8,681 nt of DNA, taken from NCBI GenBank assembly GCA_003542415.1, contig DPKR01000068.1:1-8681 (forward strand), in the 5' to 3' direction. The DNA comes from Alphaproteobacteria bacterium. GTDB taxonomy: Bacteria; Pseudomonadota; Alphaproteobacteria; RF32; CAG-239. Shown in pieces: positions 1 to 4,313 of the stretch (position 1 is the stretch's first letter; each line of letters begins with the position of its first letter). Both the position numbers and the translations under genes were made by a program. The notes beneath the pieces were generated by a model, which saw only the letters and a list, made by a program, of their open reading frames with translations, did no database searches and was not told where the DNA came from.

Positions 1-660
1 CAAGATTTGGTTCAAAAAGGTTATTTGCCTCAGGCGATTTTGAACTATATTGCACTTTTGGGTTGGAACCCCGGAACCGAGCAGGAAATCTTTTCATTAG
101 ATGAGCTCAAAAAAGTGTTTACGGCTGAAAGGCTCAACAAATCTCCTGCCATTTTCGACAGCACAAAGCTCACATGGATGAACGGCTACTACATCAGAGC
201 GCTTGAACCTCAAAAATTCCACGAACTTGCCCTGCCCTATTATGCTAAATGTTTGACACGCAAGGTTAATCTGGAATTTTTGAGCACGGTTTTACAACCG
301 CGTGTTGAAACGCTTGCGCAAATTGCGGACAATGTTGATTTTATTGAAAAATTGCCACAATACAGCACCGCACTTTATCAAAACAAAAAGATGAAGACAG
401 ATGAAGCAATTGCCAAAAACTCACTTGCTTTGGCGCTTGAGGTTTTGAAAAATGTTGATGTTTGGACCAATGAAAATCTGTTTGCAGAGCTCAAGGCTTT
501 GGCCGAAAAAGAAGGGCTCAAAAACGGGCAGGTTTTATACCCCGTTCGAATTGCGCTCTCGGGCAAAGAAACAACGCCGGGGGGAGCAACCGAACTTGCC
601 GTGATTTTAGGCAAAATCGAGACCTTAAACCGCATTGAACAAGCACTTGAACTTTTATAG
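1..660 (+). CDS. gltX: Glutamyl-tRNA synthetase, C-terminal part (5' end outside window)
   Basis: The reading frame is open from base 1 to a TAG at 658-660, so this is the last 219 codons of a longer gene. The protein is a class I aminoacyl-tRNA synthetase that charges tRNA-Glu (in many alphaproteobacteria also tRNA-Gln) with glutamate in the cytoplasm. The visible part begins in the segment that normally follows the KMSKS-type loop: ALLNY-like AILNYIALLGWNPG, then EIFSLDEL, then NKSPAIFDSTKLTWMNGYYIR. These are standard landmarks of bacterial GltX. The rest is the helical anticodon-binding region, ending with a TPGGATELAVILGKIETLNR stretch that matches the usual SPGGAxE...LG.E..L.R ending. 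The Rossmann catalytic domain and the HIGH and KMSKS motifs lie upstream and cannot be checked. The kdsB start follows after 11 bases, so the two are probably co-transcribed. A second GltX paralogue specialised for tRNA-Gln is possible in such genomes and cannot be excluded from this fragment. Confidence 0.93.
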   Translation, partial: QDLVQKGYLPQAILNYIALLGWNPGTEQEIFSLDELKKVFTAERLNKSPAIFDSTKLTWMNGYYIRALEPQKFHELALPYYAKCLTRKVNLEFLSTVLQPRVETLAQIADNVDFIEKLPQYSTALYQNKKMKTDEAIAKNSLALALEVLKNVDVWTNENLFAELKALAEKEGLKNGQVLYPVRIALSGKETTPGGATELAVILGKIETLNRIEQALELL

Positions 661-671
661 GAGAATGATTG

Positions 672-1451
672 ATGACACGCGTGATTACGATGATGCCGGT
701 GAGATTGGCGGCAACAAGGTTACCGAACAAACCGCTTTTGAATATCAATGGTAAGACACTCGTTCAAAGGGTGTATGAAAATGTTGAAAAAGCGATGAAC
801 GGTAAAACGGATATTGCCGTTGCGGCCGGCGACCAGAAAATTGTTGATGAGGTTGAAAAATTCGGCGGGCAAGCGGTTTTGACAGACCCCAATTTGCCGA
901 GTGGAACGGACCGAATTGCCGCAGCGCTCAAGGTTTTGGACCCAAAAGGCGAGAAATATGACATTGTGGTTGACTTTCAGGGCGACAATTTAAATGTTGA
1001 CCCTAAAGTTTGTTTGCCTTTGATTGAAATGGTGCAAAAAACAGATTGCGACATTGCAACTTGCGGTATGATTATCAAAAACGAAGAAGACAAGACAAAC
1101 CCCAATGTTGTTAAAATCGTGATGGGTTTGAAAGAAGGCGAGACAGAAGGCAGATGCTTGTATTTTACACGCGCAACCGCACCATACACCAGAGACCCCG
1201 AAAAATGCAAAAACCAAGACCTTTATTACCACATCGGGATTTATGTTTTCAAAGCATCTTCTTTGCAAAAAATGGTGTCACTTCCGACAGGCATTTTGGA
1301 AACCAGAGAAAAGTTGGAACAGCTCCGCGCGCTGGAAAACGGTATGGTTATTCGCGCCAAAATCATTGATAAAATTAAATTGATTGATGAGGCACCGGCT
1401 GACATCAACACGCCGGAAGATTTAGAAAATTCTCTGCCGTTTATTAAGTAA
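672..1451 (+). CDS. kdsB: 3-deoxy-manno-octulosonate cytidylyltransferase (CMP-Kdo synthetase)
   Basis: This 259-residue protein is the usual length for KdsB, which joins CTP and Kdo to CMP-Kdo in the cytoplasm for lipopolysaccharide inner-core assembly. ATG 672 is preferred over TTG 669 because AGGAG at 659-663 sits 8 bases upstream of it. Family landmarks are the N-terminal nucleotide loop PVRLAATRLPNKPL (residues 9-22), PSGTDRIA (76-83), FQGD (102-105), LYFTRATAPYTRD (163-175), HIGIYVF (187-193), the LExxExLEQLR-like segment (209-219) and INTPEDLE (245-252). Two key positions differ from the enterobacterial pattern. The QGD-E-P motif reads QGD-N-L. The Asp of the C-terminal V-D-T-P-E-D motif, a metal ligand in characterised enzymes, is aligned with Asn246 (I-N-T-P-E-D), although Asp244 lies two residues before it. 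The fold assignment is secure. The exact substrate could be Kdo or a related 8-carbon sugar acid. A terminator follows 16 bases after the stop. Confidence 0.88.
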   Translation: MTRVITMMPVRLAATRLPNKPLLNINGKTLVQRVYENVEKAMNGKTDIAVAAGDQKIVDEVEKFGGQAVLTDPNLPSGTDRIAAALKVLDPKGEKYDIVVDFQGDNLNVDPKVCLPLIEMVQKTDCDIATCGMIIKNEEDKTNPNVVKIVMGLKEGETEGRCLYFTRATAPYTRDPEKCKNQDLYYHIGIYVFKASSLQKMVSLPTGILETREKLEQLRALENGMVIRAKIIDKIKLIDEAPADINTPEDLENSLPFIK

Positions 1452-1466
1452 AAAATTATCAGAATG

Positions 1467-1492
1467 AACGCCGATTAGATCGGCGTTTTTTT
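1467..1492 (+). terminator. Intrinsic terminator after kdsB
   Basis: A perfect 9-base-pair stem (AACGCCGAT at 1467-1475 with ATCGGCGTT at 1479-1487), a 3-base loop and a run of T through 1492. It lies just downstream of the kdsB stop and separates the gltX-kdsB unit from the following accessory genes. Confidence 0.9.
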
Positions 1493-1503
1493 GATTTTTA
1501 CTC

Positions 1504-1532
1504 TTGACATTTTTTGAAATTTGTCTAATAAT
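1504..1532 (+). promoter_or_regulatory. Sigma70-type promoter of the three-paralogue operon
   Basis: TTGACA at 1504-1509 (6 of 6 consensus) and AATAAT at 1527-1532 (5 of 6) are separated by 17 bases, the ideal spacing. It starts 11 bases after the kdsB terminator. Transcription would begin near 1539, giving a leader of about 50 bases that is very AT-rich and has no purine-rich Shine-Dalgarno before the ATG at 1590. I saw no operator-like inverted repeat around it. Confidence 0.72.
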
Positions 1533-1589
1533 AAGACCATCGTTTTATGGATATGGATTTATTTATTCACCTTATAATATTATTTATTT

Positions 1590-2060
1590 ATGACAGTTAA
1601 AGCAAGACAGTTAGGTTTTCCGTTGATCGATTTCGGAAGGATCTACGAACCCGTTGAAGTTAAAATCAAGATGCCGGAAGAAAAATTCGGACGAGACAGA
1701 TTTGGCAAAAAAGCTTATTTTGCCTATGGGCCTTTCAAAGAATGGACCAAAACTTGGATCATTTCTGCCGAAACGGATTATCTCGTCAGAGAATTCTTCA
1801 TCAGGCACCCTGTTTACGGGTTTGTTTGGAGCTTTTATCCAAACGCTATCAACATTTTGTTTGAAGCTGAGCCTTTTTTCTACATCATGGAACATGCCAG
1901 CCGCGTGAATAAACTCTGTTTTTTCAGGCGAGCTGTGGTGGAAAGCGATGATGAGGTGAAAGCCTTTTTGAAAAAAGTGGATGCCTCAAACCTTTCCGAC
2001 AAAGACAAAAGGCGTGCCAAAACATGGATTTATCGCCGAACCAGAAATCTCGACATTTAA
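1590..2060 (+). CDS. Uncharacterised small protein, first of three tandem paralogues
   Basis: A 156-residue protein that I do not recognise. It has no signal peptide or membrane segment, so it is probably cytoplasmic unless exported by a non-Sec route. It is homologous along its length to the next two gene products. Shared landmarks are Y-E-P-V-E-V-K (residues 19-25), a central FFIR (69-72), and the C-terminal core FEAEPFFYIMEHAS (91-104), then N-K (107-108) and FFRRA (111-115), ending in a basic helix with KTWIYRR (144-150). It is rich in aromatic and basic residues. ATG 1590 is the first in-frame start after the promoter at 1504-1532. The bases before it are AT-only for some 18 positions, with no Shine-Dalgarno. 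The next gene starts 22 bases after the stop. The coding assignment rests on the paralogy, which conserves residues at matching spacing in three adjacent frames. No function can be assigned. Confidence 0.85.
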   Translation: MTVKARQLGFPLIDFGRIYEPVEVKIKMPEEKFGRDRFGKKAYFAYGPFKEWTKTWIISAETDYLVREFFIRHPVYGFVWSFYPNAINILFEAEPFFYIMEHASRVNKLCFFRRAVVESDDEVKAFLKKVDASNLSDKDKRRAKTWIYRRTRNLDI

Positions 2061-2082
2061 TAACTATTAAAACCTAAAAAGT

Positions 2083-2592
2083 ATGTTGAAATTTGATGAA
2101 ACCTTCTCCTTTTGGAAGCTTATGCATATGGGCTTTCAGGGCGCACTCACCGAACGTTGCTACATGCCTGTGCCGCTCAAAGTAACGTTCACAAAAGAGT
2201 TGATAGGGTTTAATCCCTTGAATGCTTTTGCGGACAGTATCAAGCACGGCCCAGAAGACATGGACGAGACAGAATGCTATGTTCTTGCCGCCCGTGACCT
2301 GGTGGATGACTATAAGTTATTCATTGTCGGCCCCGAAGACGAAACGGCATACGCTTATGACTCGTTTATGGGACGTATCAAATTTGTTTTTGATGCTGAA
2401 ATGTTTTTCTATGTGATGGAAAACGCCAGCCTCAAAAATAAGCTTGCATTTTTCCGTAACGCAGAGTTGCCGAGCATTGTTGAGGCCAACAAGTTTTTGG
2501 CTCTCGTAGACAATTCTCTCCGCCTCTCCACGAAGGACCACAATCGTGCTTGGACATGGATCCAGCAGATGGTGAAAGGAAAGCGTATTTAG
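2083..2592 (+). CDS. Uncharacterised small protein, second of three tandem paralogues
   Basis: A 169-residue protein of unknown function, the longest of the three. It carries the family landmarks in the same order: Y-M-P-V-P-L-K (27-33), the core FDAEMFFYVMENAS (103-116), N-K (119-120), FFRNA (123-127) and a C-terminal helix with NRAWTWIQQM (154-163). It is closest to the first paralogue: both share FFY[IV]ME.AS..NKL.FFR.A and a KD..RA.TWI ending. Compared with the others it has about 8 extra residues before the N-terminal motif and a more acidic centre (GPEDMDETE, 56-64). No signal peptide or membrane span is visible. The spacer before its ATG (ACCTAAAAAGT) has no Shine-Dalgarno. It lies 22 bases after the first paralogue and 3 bases before the third, so all three are probably on one transcript. 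In-frame ATGs at codons 14 and 16 are possible alternative starts. Confidence 0.85.
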   Translation: MLKFDETFSFWKLMHMGFQGALTERCYMPVPLKVTFTKELIGFNPLNAFADSIKHGPEDMDETECYVLAARDLVDDYKLFIVGPEDETAYAYDSFMGRIKFVFDAEMFFYVMENASLKNKLAFFRNAELPSIVEANKFLALVDNSLRLSTKDHNRAWTWIQQMVKGKRI

Positions 2593-2595
2593 CCT

Positions 2596-3054
2596 ATGAG
2601 CAAGAAGAAAAATGCCGGTTTCGGCTGGCCGCAGAACTCAAGGAAATATCCGCCCGTTCGTCTTAAAATTCGCACACACGCGCCTATCTATCTTTGCGGC
2701 GGTTGTGTGCCATGTATGAAAACGCTCAACACCAGAGGAAAGTGGCAAGAGGTTTTCTGCATGAACGGACAAACATCTGCCGGGGGATATGGCTTTTTCA
2801 TTCGTGAAAGCAATGATTTTTTGCCATACATGGTGTCACGCGGTGAGTTTGAAATCAGATTTGAGGCAAAACCTTTCTTCGCTATTGTGGACAAGGCAAG
2901 CAAGAAAAACGCTTCAACCTTTTTTGAGCACGCTGCCGTGAGTGTCCCTTCTGAGCTTGTTGTCTTTTCTCAGATGATTGCTTTTTCCGGTTGGGATGAG
3001 CAAAAGAAAATTTGGGCAAGAGAACGATTGAAGGAGCTTGCTGAAACAACTTAG
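2596..3054 (+). CDS. Uncharacterised small protein, third of three tandem paralogues, with a C-x2-C-x2-C cluster
   Basis: A 152-residue protein of unknown function and the most diverged of the triplet. The N-terminal Y-P-P-V-R-L-K (18-24), central FFIR (67-70) and C-terminal core FEAKPFFAIVDKAS (89-102), N105 and FFEHA (109-113) align with the other two at nearly the same spacing. The conserved Lys after Asn and the TWI of the C-terminal helix are lost. It alone has a cysteine cluster, Cys34-x2-Cys37-x2-Cys40, with a further Cys55, just after the Y-x-P-V motif. This could bind metal or be redox active, but I see no known fold that would support that. The N-terminus is lysine-rich and is not a signal peptide. 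The ATG is 3 bases after the preceding stop; an AGGA 15 bases upstream is too far to be a normal ribosome site, so translational coupling is likely. A terminator follows 5 bases after the stop. Confidence 0.83.
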   Translation: MSKKKNAGFGWPQNSRKYPPVRLKIRTHAPIYLCGGCVPCMKTLNTRGKWQEVFCMNGQTSAGGYGFFIRESNDFLPYMVSRGEFEIRFEAKPFFAIVDKASKKNASTFFEHAAVSVPSELVVFSQMIAFSGWDEQKKIWARERLKELAETT

Positions 3055-3059
3055 AAAAA

Positions 3060-3091
3060 ACGCTTGGGAATTATATCCCAAGCGTTTTTTT
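3060..3091 (+). terminator. Intrinsic terminator closing the three-paralogue operon
   Basis: A perfect 10-base-pair stem (ACGCTTGGGA at 3060-3069 with TCCCAAGCGT at 3076-3085), a 6-base loop and six following T. A run of A on the 5' side means it could also act in reverse. Confidence 0.9.
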
Positions 3092-3178
3092 GTGAATGAC
3101 TTTGAGGATTTTCTTTAAGTTTTGCGTTTTTTTCTGTAGCATGAGGTTGTTGTGTAATTGATAGAAGGAACATCAAAT

Positions 3179-3484
3179 ATGGAAAAATTTGCTCTTTTAG
3201 GTGCGCTTATGATGCTCGCTGCTTGTTCCGAATTTTCGGGATTATCCGGAAGCGGAACCGCCAGCTCGGCTAATGCTCAAATGAAAACTTGTTTGTTTGC
3301 TGAAGCAAATTCAAGATATCAGGCCGGAACTCTTTTTACTGCCAGTATTAAAGAAACTGCTTCGGATTTGGTTAAAACATGTATGAAAAAATTGGCATTA
3401 CAATCTGTTGGGATCAGTGCTGAATCGCAATCTACCGCCGAAAGCATTATTTCAAATTTGCAAAATCTTGCAAATGCTCAGTAA
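3179..3484 (+). CDS. Small predicted lipoprotein
   Basis: A 101-residue protein with a short lipoprotein signal: Met-Glu-Lys, a hydrophobic core FALLGALMMLAA, and Cys16 in an L-A-A-C lipobox, followed by SEFSGLSGSG. The mature protein of about 86 residues would be lipid-anchored in the envelope. Ser at +2 does not carry the usual inner-membrane retention Asp, so outer-membrane sorting is the default guess. After a Ser/Gly/Ala-rich linker comes a probably helical region with two cysteines (Cys37 and Cys65) that could form a disulfide. ATG 3179 is chosen over TTG 3158 because AAGGAA at 3165-3170 lies 8 bases upstream and because it puts the signal at the N-terminus. It stands alone between two terminators. 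A weak promoter may be TTTAAG at 3114-3119 with TAGCAT at 3137-3142. I do not recognise the family. Confidence 0.8.
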   Translation: MEKFALLGALMMLAACSEFSGLSGSGTASSANAQMKTCLFAEANSRYQAGTLFTASIKETASDLVKTCMKKLALQSVGISAESQSTAESIISNLQNLANAQ

Positions 3485-3506
3485 GTTGATTCAGCTCAAC
3501 AATCAG

Positions 3507-3532
3507 CTCCGATGATATATCGGAGTTTTTTT
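3507..3532 (+). terminator. Intrinsic terminator after the small lipoprotein gene
   Basis: A 7-base-pair stem (CTCCGAT at 3507-3513 with ATCGGAG at 3519-3525), a 5-base loop and seven T (3526-3532), 22 bases after the stop codon. Confidence 0.87.
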
Positions 3533-3537
3533 ATGGC

Positions 3538-3565
3538 TGGACATTTATCAAAAAAGTGCTACAAT
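3538..3565 (+). promoter_or_regulatory. Sigma70-type promoter of the 3610 lipoprotein gene
   Basis: TGGACA at 3538-3543 (5 of 6) and TACAAT at 3560-3565 (5 of 6) are separated by 16 bases. It begins 5 bases after the preceding terminator. The predicted leader, about 38 bases from near 3572, is AT-rich and has no clear Shine-Dalgarno. Confidence 0.62.
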
Positions 3566-3609
3566 AGTTGCCGTTTGAAAAGTATTATAACATTTAAATT
3601 TTTATAAGA

Positions 3610-4257
3610 ATGAAAAAGGTATTATTATTTCTGGCAGCTTTTGTAACGCTTTATAGCGTTCAGGCTTGCGAAAAGGAAGATCCTGTTTCACCGCAATTTG
3701 TGCGGGAAGAAGAGAAGCCTCAGAACCCTGTGCAACCCGAGCCTTATTCAACAATCACACAGCTCTGGGAAATCAGCATGCGGCGCGAAATCCCCTACCC
3801 CTTCAAAGTTTATCTGATGGAAGTGGACGGCGGAAAATGGTATTATTTAAGGCGGCTTAATTTTTACGGCGGAGAGCTGCATCTCGGTGATGAAATCAGA
3901 GCAACGGTATATTACGAAATTCCTGATGAAATTGCCTCTATTGATAAGCTTAAATGTCATGATGGTGAGCCTGCTAAAGTCAATGCTATGAGACCCGGGG
4001 TCGGAACATATTTGGTGGCATCAGATCCGATTGAAGCTGATGTGAAAAATATGTTTACACTCGATATGAGGTATTCGCTGACTTTCACGCCGATTAAGAC
4101 TGTTGTGATTGAAACGGTTCAAGGCAACATGATTTATGTGAAGGCCTCAAAACTTGCAGAAACTGATTCTTCCGACTTAACGATTGGCGATCACTTTGCG
4201 TATAATGTTTATACGATTTTTCCAAATGAGGTGCTTGCAATCAAAAAAATGCGTTAA
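3610..4257 (+). CDS. Predicted surface lipoprotein with an internal two-fold repeat
   Basis: A 215-residue lipoprotein of unknown function. The signal is MKK, a hydrophobic stretch VLLFLAAFVTLYS and a V-Q-A-C lipobox with Cys20. The mature end reads Cys-Glu-Lys-Glu-Asp, then a Pro/Glu-rich tether to about residue 46. An acidic tract after the lipid-bearing Cys resembles the surface-export signal described for Bacteroidetes lipoproteins. Two modules of about 50 residues follow, at 66-115 and 164-215. They share the pattern G..xY...L...GD.....VY...P[DN]E[IV]..I.K[LM][KR]: LHLGDEIRATVYYEIPDEI in the first and LTIGDHFAYNVYTIFPNEV in the second. Both look beta-rich, joined by a linker with no obvious motif. 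The translation start is the first ATG after its promoter and has no good Shine-Dalgarno. The gene stands alone and converges on the DUF2207 gene. No enzymatic motif is visible; a binding or structural role at the cell surface is only a guess. Confidence 0.85.
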   Translation: MKKVLLFLAAFVTLYSVQACEKEDPVSPQFVREEEKPQNPVQPEPYSTITQLWEISMRREIPYPFKVYLMEVDGGKWYYLRRLNFYGGELHLGDEIRATVYYEIPDEIASIDKLKCHDGEPAKVNAMRPGVGTYLVASDPIEADVKNMFTLDMRYSLTFTPIKTVVIETVQGNMIYVKASKLAETDSSDLTIGDHFAYNVYTIFPNEVLAIKKMR

Positions 4258-4258
4258 G

Positions 4259-4296
4259 AAAAACCGCCGAAAACTTTTTTTGTTTCGGCGGTTTTT
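4259..4296. terminator. Bidirectional terminator between convergent genes
   Basis: A perfect 14-base-pair stem (4259-4272 with 4283-4296; GC core CCGCCG/CGGCGG) with a 10-base loop. It has an A-run on the left and a T-run on the right, so each strand reads as a hairpin followed by T. It starts right after the lipoprotein stop (4257) and lies 18 bases beyond the stop of the minus-strand gene, so it can serve both. Confidence 0.9.
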
Positions 4297-4313
4297 CTTT
4301 TGTTCGAGATATA

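Noticed and set aside
378..748. Minus-strand reading frames across the gltX end and kdsB start
   Set aside because: They lie opposite well-recognised genes, have low-complexity Ser/Phe-rich products and no ribosome site.
1539..1589. Possible riboswitch or regulatory RNA in the leader of the triplet operon
   Set aside because: The leader is short (about 50 bases), nearly all A/T and has no stable hairpin that I can see.
2695..2763. Zinc-ribbon or rubredoxin domain in the third paralogue
   Set aside because: C-x2-C-x2-C plus one distant Cys does not match the paired CxxC knuckles of those folds.
1590..3054. Toxin-antitoxin or phage-defence operon reading of the triplet
   Set aside because: The three products are paralogues of similar size, with no DNA-binding, nuclease, NTPase or other defence motif visible, so naming it a defence system would be invention.
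3483..3499. Short inverted repeat GTTGA/TCAAC just before the 3507 terminator
   Set aside because: Only 5 base pairs with no T-run; the adjacent 3507-3532 hairpin explains termination.
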